Source: Nitrososphaerota archaeon (GTDB taxonomy: Archaea > Thermoproteota > Nitrososphaeria > Conexivisphaerales > UBA164). From it: a DNA stretch of 37,094 nt. The stretch lies in assembly GCA_023381255.1 (NCBI GenBank), contig JAMCTX010000003.1, forward strand, positions 64,392-101,485. Direction: 5' to 3'. A program made the position numbers and the translations under genes. Under the pieces are notes generated by a model. It ran no database searches. It was not told the origin of the DNA and saw only the letters and a program-made list of their open reading frames with translations. This document shows, in pieces, positions 7,876 through 16,023 of this stretch. Position 1 is the first letter of the stretch. Every line of letters begins with the position of its first letter.

Positions 7876-10317
7876 TTACATAAGGAATTTGCACATCCCT
7901 TCCCAGCTGCCGGTTAGTTCATATGTGCACTTTTTGAATCTGTCAGCCATGGCATTACATCCCTTTTCTGCAAGCTGGTTCTGCACGCCAACCAGTATTT
8001 GTTTTGACGCATCTTTATCGCCCTTCAGGCTTTCAAGCAACCCGCCCCATGCTTTGACCCTCATGCCTGACACCCAGTCTCTTGAAAACAGCTTTGAACT
8101 GTTATTCAGGTGAATTTCAGCTTCTAAAAGTTTTCCTGAGGCCATAAGCAGCACGGCCCTGGCCAGTTCAACGTTGCCTAGCACATCCTTGTCTTCAATT
8201 CCATCAACCATGCCTTCCAGTTTTTTGACGTCTGCCTCCGCATCCTTAATGTTTTTAATTTTTGCCTTGATTATTATTGCCTCTGCAAGAGTATATACCT
8301 GCATGTACCTGAAACCGGAAAGTGCATACTGATCCAGCGCGAGATTCAGAAAGTTAAGGGCCTCAGAGAGGCTGCCGTCCATGCCTATTATTGTATAAGC
8401 CATATGAAGGTAGCAATAACCCAGCAGCGATTTTAAACCCAGTTTTTCCAGCTTTTCGGCCACGTCAGTTAAATCATTGATGGCGGTTTCAAACTGCCCA
8501 AGCAAAAATCTAATATAGTCAATATTAAGCCTGCTGACATAATACCCCCTGAGGTCATGATATTTTATATCTATGTTCATGCTTTTCTCCATTCCATGCA
8601 TGGCACTTTTGAGGTTACCAATTTCAAGCTCGGCTTCCGCAATATTGTACAGCGTTCGGGAGACCACAAGCGAATGCAGGCCCTTTATTTTCTTTGCCTC
8701 CAGATAGTACTTCCTGGCCATTTCCACCTCTCCCAGCTCTTTGTAAATAATTCCCAGCCCATTTAGCGCCAATGCTTTGGCCCTTTTGTCCCCAGATTCG
8801 TCAGCGCTCTTTACAGCCTCGCCAAGTAATTCCCTCGAAGCATCCATTCCCATGCTGAGCAACCTCCTTGCGCTTCCCTCAGCCAGTAACAGCCACGCAG
8901 CAAGCCGGGAGCTGTTTATCGCAGGCAGGTGCCCAATCACGTTCACGAGAACTTCGCCGTAACCCTCATCAATAAATGATGCATACTGGCTTAGCACCTC
9001 TATTGCCATTTCGTAGTCCTTGCCCATTATAAAATGAAAAAGTGCCTCCAGCTTATCCCCCGAATTTCCCCTTTTATAGTAAAAGTTTCCGGCAAGCACG
9101 TGCAATTCCCCAGGATATTGCAAAATGCCATATACTGCATCCCGCACAAGAGGATGGAGCTCAAATTCATTCCCTGATTCAGCTATTACCCCAAGCCTTT
9201 CCATTGACATTATAAATTTAATCACAGCACCAATTTTTGCCTGATTTGTCACAGCCTGCACCGCTTGCAGCGAAATTCTGCCCCTGAACACTGAAATCGG
9301 GACAAGCATCGAAAGCTCGGCTTCATCTAGGTTTTCAAGTATCGCATCACGCACATAACTGTTCGTCTTTGAGCTGGTTTGCATTGCAAGGCTTATAAGT
9401 AAAGGGTGTCCCTGTGCGCGTGCAATTACATCCTGAGACGGCTCTTTTCCCTGCATTTTCATCAGCTCGGCAGACTCTTCATTGGACAGCCCTTCGACCT
9501 TTAAATCCTTTGATCCCTGCAGCGGCACCCTCTGCCTGGATATCACAATGCTGTTTACACCATGCCTGGCCATGCCCTGAAGCAATTCCGAAATGCCCCC
9601 ATCCATGCATCTGTGAAAATCATCAAGCACAAATATCGCATTGCTTATCCGCATTTCGCCTATGGCTGTGTCCATCAGCGCCCTCCTGTCCCTTACTCCT
9701 CTATTTACAAGATTTAGCAGCGTCTTCCTGCCCTGCAGGCTGAAGAAGATAGCAAGTTTGGTGATCAAATATGACAGGCTGTCAACCTGCTTTATCTCAT
9801 GCCAGAATACTGGAACATGCTCCAATTCCGATATGAACTTTGCTGCCAGCGTGGTTTTTCCAATGCCAGCAATCCCCCACAGCACCTTTACGCCTGCTGT
9901 ATTTTTCAAAAAATCCAGCTCTGTATTCCTGCCAACAAAGCTTGTAATTTTCGGTATTTCCGATTTGTATGATGGAATGGTGATGTCCAATTTTTCATAT
10001 TCAGCGCCTATGGCCTTGACTTCAACCCCTTCCGGTGAAAACGTTATAACAAGTTTGTCGCTCTTAAAATAGTACTGCTTAACGTTCTTGTAACCTTCCC
10101 GCGTTATGATTTTTACCCATTTGCTGCCCACGAACCCAGCCCTCTCGAGTTTCTTGAGCTTTACCGAAATATGTGATTCTTTTATCCCGATTAACTGTGA
10201 TAGCCTCCTTGGGTACGATGGCTCTGCCTTTAGCATGCAAAGCATGGTTATAATAGTTTGATCCGTAAGTAGAGACAGATCATACCTCTTGATACCTTTT
10301 GAGTGGGCATATTCCAA
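7876..10317 (-). CDS. Winged-helix / STAND ATPase / TPR regulator
   Basis: This 813-residue protein has three parts. Residues about 15-85 form a winged helix of the ArsR/MarR kind (LSQLIGIKESHISVKLKKLE, then RAGFVG). Residues about 125-400 form a STAND (NB-ARC-like) NTPase with SFVGRNTELDFL, Walker A GIAGIGKTT (148-156), Walker B AIFVLDD (228-233), sensor IVISRQR and a GHP motif (303-305). Residues about 420-800 are TPR-like helical repeats (for example ALNGLGIIYKELGEVEMARK). This is the MalT/AfsR-like layout of a ligand-sensing transcription regulator, but with the DNA-binding domain at the N-terminus. The TTG start is favoured by a TATA-like box (aatatttatacg, minus strand) about 27 nt upstream. 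It is divergent from the beta-helix gene, and a strong palindrome lies between them. It could instead be an immunity-type STAND protein, but no effector domain is visible. Confidence 0.82.
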   Translation of the reverse strand: MEYAHSKGIKRYDLSLLTDQTIITMLCMLKAEPSYPRRLSQLIGIKESHISVKLKKLERAGFVGSKWVKIITREGYKNVKQYYFKSDKLVITFSPEGVEVKAIGAEYEKLDITIPSYKSEIPKITSFVGRNTELDFLKNTAGVKVLWGIAGIGKTTLAAKFISELEHVPVFWHEIKQVDSLSYLITKLAIFFSLQGRKTLLNLVNRGVRDRRALMDTAIGEMRISNAIFVLDDFHRCMDGGISELLQGMARHGVNSIVISRQRVPLQGSKDLKVEGLSNEESAELMKMQGKEPSQDVIARAQGHPLLISLAMQTSSKTNSYVRDAILENLDEAELSMLVPISVFRGRISLQAVQAVTNQAKIGAVIKFIMSMERLGVIAESGNEFELHPLVRDAVYGILQYPGELHVLAGNFYYKRGNSGDKLEALFHFIMGKDYEMAIEVLSQYASFIDEGYGEVLVNVIGHLPAINSSRLAAWLLLAEGSARRLLSMGMDASRELLGEAVKSADESGDKRAKALALNGLGIIYKELGEVEMARKYYLEAKKIKGLHSLVVSRTLYNIAEAELEIGNLKSAMHGMEKSMNIDIKYHDLRGYYVSRLNIDYIRFLLGQFETAINDLTDVAEKLEKLGLKSLLGYCYLHMAYTIIGMDGSLSEALNFLNLALDQYALSGFRYMQVYTLAEAIIIKAKIKNIKDAEADVKKLEGMVDGIEDKDVLGNVELARAVLLMASGKLLEAEIHLNNSSKLFSRDWVSGMRVKAWGGLLESLKGDKDASKQILVGVQNQLAEKGCNAMADRFKKCTYELTGSWEGMCKFLM

Positions 10318-10388
10318 CTTGTTTTTATGGGGAGGCGATTACGTATAAATATTACCTATTTTTTTAAAATTTGTTTCATAGCTGATTG

Positions 10389-10413
10389 GGGTTTACGGGT
10401 TATGCGTAAACCC
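10389..10413 (+). promoter_or_regulatory. Palindromic operator, copy 1
   Basis: GGGTTTACG (10389-10397) and CGTAAACCC (10405-10413) form a perfect 9-bp inverted repeat around a 7-bp spacer. It lies between the divergent STAND regulator and beta-helix genes. Downstream the order is N6 from GTAAACC, TTAACTA (10419-10425), N22, ATG at 10448. The same layout with identical distances occurs before the hydrolase gene at 13202. Its place just upstream of the TATA position suggests an activator site; this is inference. Confidence 0.75.
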
Positions 10414-10447
10414 AACAGTTAACTAATTTGTGATAAAACAATGACCG

Positions 10448-11917
10448 ATGACGCATTTAAGTAACAAAAAAATAATGTCAATAGTGCCAGTAGTTCTAGT
10501 TATTACAAGTTTCCTCATTGCAGGGGCTTCTGTATCGTTTGCCCAACCAGGGCCACCGCATTCGAACCAGCCCGTGATGATTTATGTTAGTCCAACGGGT
10601 AGCAACATTACAGGCAACGGCAGTACGGCAACCCCATATTCAACAATCCAGTACGCAGTTCAGGTGGCACCTCCCCATGCAGTCATAATTGTTGAACCTG
10701 GAACGTATAATGAAATGGTAAATATCACAAAAACGTTGACTGTAGAATCCTTAAGCGGTATTCCAGGCAATACTATTATAAATGCAATGGGACAGGTATT
10801 TGGCATATTAGTTCAGGGGCACAGTGCAAGTGGTACGATAATAAGCGGATTAACAATTGAAAATGCAGGTAGTCACGGTGTCTTTATAGTGGATAGTTCC
10901 AACGTAATCATAGAGTATAACGTGCTCACTCACGATGGGCTGAACTCCACGTTGACGAACATAATACCGGAAGACAAAGCAATCGAACTTGTTGGAACAT
11001 CTAATTCAACAGTAGTAGATAACATTGTAATTAATGACCTTGGAGGAGGGATAGGAGTTTCAGATAATGGCCCTATAAATCCAGGTTATATAGGAAGTGG
11101 CATGCCTAGTGTAGCTTATGACAACGTAATAAGTGGTAACTCAATTATTAACACAATAGGAGGATGTGGTATTGTTATATCGTCGTATAATGCAGGGGAA
11201 GGCGTGATAGGGAACATAGTAACAAATAACAAGTTGGTCAACGATTTTTCAAGCATAATAGTAGCCGCAGATACCCCTAATACGGCTGCAATAAACAACA
11301 CAGTATCATATAATACTGTACTTAACACTGGGGAGGCCGGTGTTGTTGTACACAGTAATAGTCCTGGCGACGTTGTAGTTAACAACGCTATAATAGGAAA
11401 TACCATTAGCGCTGACGGCGATCCATTTTCTGTGCCTAACATACCTATATACACTGGCATTTTGATAGGAGGAGAGGGGCCAGTTCCTGTAATTAACACG
11501 ACAATTTCTTCTAATATGATTGACAAGGAGACTTATGGAGTGGCAGTAATCAACGGAATAGGCACACGGGTATTGTCAAACAATATCTTCACAACCTCGG
11601 TGAAGATACCAGTGAATAACACTGCAATAGTGTCAACCGAGACTGTCCAGAACAATGCAAGAATTAATAGTCTTAACGAAGTAATTGCTTCGCTAAGCAG
11701 TCAACTGAGCAATTTACAGTCATCAGTAGCCACTAGTGCTCAGTTGAATTCTCTTCAGTCTACGGTTAATTCCCTTAAATCTTCAACTGTATCAAACAGC
11801 CAGTTCAATTCCTTATCAGGCAGCCTTGGCACGACCACTGACGTGGCTTACATTTCACTTGTGTTGGCCATTGTGCTTGGCATAGTAGCAATAGCATTGG
11901 CGCTCAGGAAAAAATGA
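10448..11917 (+). CDS. Secreted, membrane-anchored right-handed beta-helix protein (NosD-like)
   Basis: The 489-residue protein has an N-terminal signal or anchor helix (IVPVVLVITSFLIAGASVSF, about 12-31). A DUF1565/NosD-like start follows (YVSPTGSNITGNGSTATPYS, then TIQYAV), then many short parallel-beta-helix coils rich in asparagine, such as VDNIVINDLGGGIGVSDNG and ISGNSIINTIGGCGIVIS. A serine/leucine heptad segment (about 400-455) leads to a C-terminal membrane helix ending in RKK. It should be displayed on the cell surface, with the helix as a carbohydrate-binding or cleaving face; no catalytic residues can be named. The ATG at 10448 fits the TTAACTA box 22 nt upstream. The two membrane protein genes that follow may be cotranscribed (38-bp gap). 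Confidence 0.78.
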   Translation: MTHLSNKKIMSIVPVVLVITSFLIAGASVSFAQPGPPHSNQPVMIYVSPTGSNITGNGSTATPYSTIQYAVQVAPPHAVIIVEPGTYNEMVNITKTLTVESLSGIPGNTIINAMGQVFGILVQGHSASGTIISGLTIENAGSHGVFIVDSSNVIIEYNVLTHDGLNSTLTNIIPEDKAIELVGTSNSTVVDNIVINDLGGGIGVSDNGPINPGYIGSGMPSVAYDNVISGNSIINTIGGCGIVISSYNAGEGVIGNIVTNNKLVNDFSSIIVAADTPNTAAINNTVSYNTVLNTGEAGVVVHSNSPGDVVVNNAIIGNTISADGDPFSVPNIPIYTGILIGGEGPVPVINTTISSNMIDKETYGVAVINGIGTRVLSNNIFTTSVKIPVNNTAIVSTETVQNNARINSLNEVIASLSSQLSNLQSSVATSAQLNSLQSTVNSLKSSTVSNSQFNSLSGSLGTTTDVAYISLVLAIVLGIVAIALALRKK

Positions 11918-11955
11918 TGAAAAGATTTCTATTTTTTATTTGGTGATTAAAAATA

Positions 11956-12534
11956 TTGGTTGATAGTTTACCTAAAAATTTCACCGTAAGGGGATCGTTA
12001 AAGGTTGGCATCCCTATGCTGGTAATTCCTGTTTTATTGCTTGTTGTTGTGCTTTTGCTGCACAGTTTTCTCATGCTTGATTACCTGCACGTCGGCAGTG
12101 GGCTTGCTTGGACAGGGATGGACCTGATACTCGGCATTTTCTTCTCCAATGTCATGAGAGGATTGCGTAACGAACAGAGGGCCAGAGTGGCAATGAGATT
12201 AACACCCGTAATGCTGTTTTTCATGCCATCCATTAGTTCAGTCACTGTAACGGCAGGTGTTTACCTCGCCATTGCTGACGGTTATTTCAATCCAGTAAAT
12301 GATATAATAATCATAGCCCTGGCCATAGTGAGCATTCTTTTTGTGATTGGACTGGGAATATTCCTGCCCAATGAAGTAAGAATTTACACGCAGTTGCTCA
12401 GAGGTCCTGGCGGAGACATGGCCAAAGTGATCAGGCTGACCATGATGAACCTCAGGCTTTCTCTAATAATGGTTGTGCTTCAAATAATGGTGATTTTGAT
12501 GATGGCCCAGCTTGCAACGGGTGTATTTCTATGA
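11956..12534 (+). CDS. CopD-like four-helix membrane protein, paralog 1
   Basis: This 192-residue protein has four or five membrane helices and the motif LDYLHVGSGLAWTGMDLILG (about 36-55), which resembles the YLHxxSAxxWxG helix of CopD/DUF2269-like proteins that may hold heme or copper. It is a clear paralog of the next gene: both have FFMPSISS or YFLPSISI in the middle helix and a similar helix near the end. The TTG start is 38 bp after the beta-helix gene stop. The stop overlaps the next ATG (ATGA), so the two are translationally coupled and probably form a heteromeric membrane complex. Confidence 0.65.
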   Translation: MVDSLPKNFTVRGSLKVGIPMLVIPVLLLVVVLLLHSFLMLDYLHVGSGLAWTGMDLILGIFFSNVMRGLRNEQRARVAMRLTPVMLFFMPSISSVTVTAGVYLAIADGYFNPVNDIIIIALAIVSILFVIGLGIFLPNEVRIYTQLLRGPGGDMAKVIRLTMMNLRLSLIMVVLQIMVILMMAQLATGVFL

Positions 12535-13085
12535 GCGCTGAACTGCATTCACTTTCCAGGACAGGCATTCTGTCAATATTAATACAGGCTCTGGCTCTGA
12601 TAGCAGTGCTTGCCTACAACCGCCTGCTGTTTATAGACTACCTCCATGTGCTTAGCGCTGCCATGTGGTTCGGAAGCAATGTACTCATGGGGGTCATATT
12701 TTACAGGCTGGTCAAGACCATGCCGCAGGAAGATCAGCTTGACATAAGCAGGAGGTTTTTGCCTCTTACACTTTACTTTTTGCCATCGATTTCCATTACA
12801 ACCATAATAACCGGCATTTTACTGCTGTCAAAAGTGGGACAGTATGTGCCTTCGTCAATAAGGCTGGCCATTTACCTTATCGCCTCGGTGCTTCTGATAC
12901 TGAGTATAGCAGGTTATGTGCCTAACTCCCTGTACCTGTACAGGATGTTCAGCAGCGGGAAATATGACGGGGCTAAGATGGTTTCCAGGTCGCTTTCCAA
13001 TTTTAAGATCAGCCTTGTTCAAACGGTAATACAGCTTGCAATGATAGGCATTATGGCTTATGTGGTGAGCGTTCTTATACCTTAA
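12531..13085 (+). CDS. CopD-like four-helix membrane protein, paralog 2
   Basis: This 184-residue protein shares topology and motifs with the preceding gene: IDYLHVLSAAMWFGSNVLMG (about 33-52) and LTLYFLPSISITTIITGILL (about 82-101). The conserved histidine and tryptophan in helix 1 could bind a metal or heme, but no redox partner is seen nearby. It starts at an ATG that overlaps the TGA of its neighbour by 4 nt, typical of a tandem duplication kept as an operon. Its function is not known. Confidence 0.65.
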   Translation: MSAELHSLSRTGILSILIQALALIAVLAYNRLLFIDYLHVLSAAMWFGSNVLMGVIFYRLVKTMPQEDQLDISRRFLPLTLYFLPSISITTIITGILLLSKVGQYVPSSIRLAIYLIASVLLILSIAGYVPNSLYLYRMFSSGKYDGAKMVSRSLSNFKISLVQTVIQLAMIGIMAYVVSVLIP

Positions 13086-13143
13086 CCAAAAATTTAAAAA
13101 CGAAAAAAGCAACGCTTAATTGCACCTTTTAGATGAGAAAACA

Positions 13144-13166
13144 GGTTTACCTGATTGGCGTAAACC
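13144..13166 (+). promoter_or_regulatory. Palindromic operator, copy 2
   Basis: GGTTTAC (13144-13150), 9-bp spacer, GTAAACC (13160-13166). It is followed by N6, TTAACTA (13173-13179), N22 and the ATG at 13202. Every distance equals that of copy 1 at 10389-10448, while the spacer and flanking bases differ. The fixed register argues for a functional shared regulator site. Confidence 0.75.
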
Positions 13167-13201
13167 GTTAATTTAACTATTGCCGTCCAGCTATTGTTTT
13201 T

Positions 13202-14902
13202 ATGAAAGATATGGTGGTTAACCATGATGTCAGGGTGGATATATCCGACGAGAAAGCCTTGATGGCTGATATATTTTTGCCCTCTGGAAAAGGAAAATAT
13301 CAAGCCCTGCTTTCAATTGGCCCTTATAATAAAACATTCAGGGATTCTAACCCAGAGGAATGGAGCTACATGGTCAACAACTTTCCTGAAACCATGGAAA
13401 GTACCAGTGGTGATTATTTGGTCTTTGGGTGTCCTGACCCTGAAATCTGGGTTAAATTTGGTTATGCTGTTGTAAGAGTCAATTCTCAAAGTACCGGAAG
13501 TTCAACAGGACTTGTATGCCAGATATCGGCAAGCGATGTTCTTGATGCGTATCGCTGTATCGAGTGGATTGCACGGCAAAAATGGAGCAATGGGAAGGTG
13601 GGCATGGCTGGAATGCTGTGCTATGCTATGATTCAGTGGCCGACCGCTGCCCTTGAACCGCCACACCTAATGGCGATATGCCCGTGGGATGGAGCTGCTG
13701 ACCCTTACAGAGATATCATTTATCACGGCGGAATACCCAGCCTCTCATTTGGAAATTTATCTTATTCGGGCACTGCAGGAAATTATAATTCAGGCCGGGG
13801 GTCAATTGCAGATGAAGGCCATGCAGTAAAAGCTCCTAAAAAACGGGAAACGGGCAATGGGCAGATAACCGGTGAGCCTGAAATGCGCAATGATGATACT
13901 CCTGACTTTTCCAAAATAAAAGTGCCCCTGCTTTCCTGTGGCAACTGGGGGAGCACAGGATTTCACCTGAGAGGCAATACGGAAGGGTTTTTTCTTTCAT
14001 CTGCCAGGGAAAAATGGCTGGAAATACATGGCGGACCGCAATGGGTTACTTTCTATGCCAGCTATGGCAGAAAATTGATGAAAATGTTCTTTGACCATTA
14101 CCTCAAGGGCGGTAATAACGGATGGGAAAGGATGCCAAGAGCATTGTTATGGTTAAGGCGAATCGACGGAAATTATGAGCTTATATGCGGTAGCAAGTGG
14201 CCACTTGAAAGTACCAGCTGGCATAACCTTTACCTTTGCAGCAACATGGTTCTTTCAACTGATGCGCATAGCAAATCGGAATATGTTAATTACGAATCTG
14301 ACAGTGACGGCATTACTTTTTTAACTGGGCCCTTGGCTGAAGAAATAAATATTATCGGCCCGGCTGTTGCTGAACTCTATGTATCTTCTTCGTATGTTGA
14401 TGCAGACCTGCATATAGTGCTCAGGGTTTTTAAATCCGACATGAACGAAGCGGTGTTTTATGATTTTCTTGACCCTCACACTCCAGCAGGTGTTGGGTGG
14501 CTAAGGCTGTCTTACATGGGTGAGGACCAGAGAAAAACCCTTGCGTGGAGGCCATATCACAATCATAGGCATAGAAATATATTGCCTGGCCGAATTTACA
14601 GAGTCAGGGTTGAAATTTTGCCCACAGGCCTGTCAATACCTGCAAATTGCAGGCTGGGGGTATCAATAAGAAGCAATGATTATAGATACGGGAAAGGAGA
14701 GGTAAAGTTAGGGCATTTTATGATGAGGGGGAGCGGTCCACTGCAACACAACTCATTGGATAAAAATTATTCTGTGAGGATCTACTATGGCAGCAGATGG
14801 CCATCAAGCATAACGCTGCCATTTATTCAGGATGTGCACGGTATGGCCTCAAAAGGTTTAGGGGGGATGGTTTCTGCTTTCAGATTTCCAAAGCCGTTTT
14901 AA
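13202..14902 (+). CDS. CocE/NonD (peptidase S15-like) hydrolase with altered nucleophile elbow
   Basis: This 566-residue protein has the S15/CocE layout: an alpha/beta-hydrolase (about 5-330) and a C-terminal jelly-roll (about 340-560, AELYVSSSYVDADLHIVLRV). Family segments include ALEPPHLMAICPWDGAADPY, YHGGIPS, SCGNWGSTGFHLRGNTEGF, a histidine in LEIHGGPQWVTFY and MFFDHYLKGG. Members hydrolyse esters or acyl amides with a serine in a GxSYxA elbow. Here the elbow reads VGMAGMLCYAMIQW (about 133-146): the serine position is leucine (L139) and the tyrosine position is cysteine (C140). The DNA is clean, so this is not a frameshift. It may be a pseudoenzyme or use a shifted cysteine. No signal peptide is seen. 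The promoter carries operator copy 2. Confidence 0.8.
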   Translation: MKDMVVNHDVRVDISDEKALMADIFLPSGKGKYQALLSIGPYNKTFRDSNPEEWSYMVNNFPETMESTSGDYLVFGCPDPEIWVKFGYAVVRVNSQSTGSSTGLVCQISASDVLDAYRCIEWIARQKWSNGKVGMAGMLCYAMIQWPTAALEPPHLMAICPWDGAADPYRDIIYHGGIPSLSFGNLSYSGTAGNYNSGRGSIADEGHAVKAPKKRETGNGQITGEPEMRNDDTPDFSKIKVPLLSCGNWGSTGFHLRGNTEGFFLSSAREKWLEIHGGPQWVTFYASYGRKLMKMFFDHYLKGGNNGWERMPRALLWLRRIDGNYELICGSKWPLESTSWHNLYLCSNMVLSTDAHSKSEYVNYESDSDGITFLTGPLAEEINIIGPAVAELYVSSSYVDADLHIVLRVFKSDMNEAVFYDFLDPHTPAGVGWLRLSYMGEDQRKTLAWRPYHNHRHRNILPGRIYRVRVEILPTGLSIPANCRLGVSIRSNDYRYGKGEVKLGHFMMRGSGPLQHNSLDKNYSVRIYYGSRWPSSITLPFIQDVHGMASKGLGGMVSAFRFPKPF

Positions 14903-15016
14903 GCCGAACAAGAATTTATCAGTTAACGCAAAACAGAATGAGGTTTTAGGCGCAAATTTTATTACGCTTCTAAAAATACAGGCAAGGTTTTTTTATCAGG
15001 ATGCAATTTCAGGTTT

Positions 15017-15391
15017 ATGGATCATTACAAATCAAACATATCTGAGGTTAAAAAAGAAACCGTGCAGGTTAATGGATCAAAGGGAGCATATATTCAATGG
15101 CTTATAACGAGGGAAAATGGAGCGCATTATGCTGTAAGGAAGTTCACCGTTGAACCGTCAGGAATTATACCCATGCACACGCACAAATACCAGGAAACCG
15201 TAGTTATAACCAAGGGTAAATGCAAATTATGCGTTGCGAATAGGGTTTACGAAATGAAAGATAATGATTATGTGTTTATAGATGGCGACATAAAACATGC
15301 AATACTTAATCATGACGAAAGGCTGGAATTCTTTTGCATAATTGATTATGCGGGGAATATGGAAATACAGGCAACAGGTGAGGAGTGCTAA
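15017..15391 (+). CDS. Cupin-domain protein
   Basis: The 124-residue protein has a single cupin barrel. Motif 1 is GIIPMHTHKYQETVVITKGK, with H54, H56 and E60 as metal ligands. Motif 2 is DYVFIDGDIKHAILNH, with its histidine near 93. It probably binds a divalent metal. Stand-alone cupins act as small dioxygenases, isomerases or sensor domains, and nothing here fixes the reaction. A T-rich TATA-like stretch lies about 26 nt before the ATG. It follows the hydrolase gene in the same direction after 114 bp; the spacing does not require an operon. Confidence 0.8.
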   Translation: MDHYKSNISEVKKETVQVNGSKGAYIQWLITRENGAHYAVRKFTVEPSGIIPMHTHKYQETVVITKGKCKLCVANRVYEMKDNDYVFIDGDIKHAILNHDERLEFFCIIDYAGNMEIQATGEEC

Positions 15392-15420
15392 TAATTCAAA
15401 TCTGTGACATCCTCTACAGG

Positions 15421-15741
15421 GCTTTTAACTAGTTAAATTTTCAAATATCTTTAAATATTATTTTTTATTATATATATTACGACCATGGTTCTCCAAAGGA
15501 CCCATACATGGAGCCACCAGGAAGGAAAGGCAGTGTGGGGAAGAATCTGGGGGGCAATGGTCAAGCCGTCCTCACAGGACGCCCCGTTGTATTGCCCCTG
15601 ATTAAAGATGAGGGGGAGCGAAAGGGTGGGGAGCGCGGTGGGAGCCCGCAGGCTACCGGCAATGGGGTTAAGCCGGCAACGCAAGGTGGGCAAGTGTGCG
15701 CTACGTCATTGATACGCAATGATATGCGTGATACCAACCCT
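15421..15741 (+). mobile_element. IS607-type remnant A: MITE-like internal deletion derivative (321 bp)
   Basis: The left end (gcttttaactagttaaat, 15421-15438) contains the perfect palindrome TTTAACTAGTTAAA (15424-15437) and matches the left end of the larger copy at 22808 up to about the tnpA start codon. It is then fused near 15485 directly to the last 250 bp of tnpB and the right end. By hand alignment, 15491-15741 matches 20623-20873 (minus strand) with about 17 mismatches and no net gap, about 93% identity. Both copies diverge immediately after ccaaccct, marking the right tip. The copy has lost all tnpA and the tnpB nuclease region. Confidence 0.8.
15490..15741 (+). ncRNA. Putative orphan omegaRNA scaffold (right end of remnant A)
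   Basis: The retained segment is GC- and purine-rich and carries foldable elements kept in both copies: CCGGC (15656-15660) with GCCGG (15672-15676), and near the tip ACGCA/TGCGT (15714-15729). In TnpB systems the guide RNA scaffold comes from the 3' end of tnpB and the right end, and the guide is whatever flanks the element. Here the guide would start at 15742 (aactgtggcttccgac). Expression is not shown; the assignment is by analogy. Confidence 0.5.
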
Positions 15742-15823
15742 AACTGTGGCTTCCGACACCGTTTTACTCTCTTGAGGCGAGTCTACGGTGCTGGAACTTA
15801 TTTCCTGATCCAACGACACATGG

Positions 15824-15976
15824 CTAGCACCCGTTTGATGCCCCACCAGCTGCCCCTGATGTCATCCATACCTGCTTTATGCCCTGCATCTTTAGCAATT
15901 TTATTTTGTTTATTACATCAGAAACGCTGGCTCCTTCTACAGCAAAGCCTACCTTTTCAAGTTCCGGATTGTCCAT
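15824..15976 (-). CDS. Small hypothetical protein, possibly truncated
   Basis: The ATG at 15976 lies about 27 nt downstream of a TATA-like box (aaaatatatttatt, minus strand), as leaderless genes do here. It encodes 50 residues beginning MDNPELEKVGFAVEGASVSD and containing INKIKLLKMQ and IKQVWMTSGAAGG. The VWMTSG segment faintly resembles the VWMQxG strand of CoA-binding proteins (compare IWMQKG in the gene at 19286), but I would not assign a function. The stop is 82 bp from IS607 remnant A, so it may be the 5' piece of a damaged gene. Confidence 0.35.
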   Translation of the reverse strand: MDNPELEKVGFAVEGASVSDVINKIKLLKMQGIKQVWMTSGAAGGASNGC

Positions 15977-16023
15977 ATAGCCTAAAGCGCAATTGAAGAA
16001 TAAATATATTTTGATAAAATGTT

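Noticed and set aside
11116-11526. 136-codon minus-strand frame
   Set aside because: Antisense to the beta-helix repeats; its threonine- and proline-rich composition follows from the repeat codons.
14920-14960. Possible third copy of the palindrome (cgcaaaac ... gttttaggcg)
   Set aside because: The arms do not match GGTTTAC/GTAAACC and the distance to the cupin start does not fit the register of the two good sites.
15508-15996. 162-codon plus-strand frame
   Set aside because: The first 65 codons are the low-complexity TnpB tail read from remnant A and the rest is read-through beyond its lost stop; not a gene of its own.
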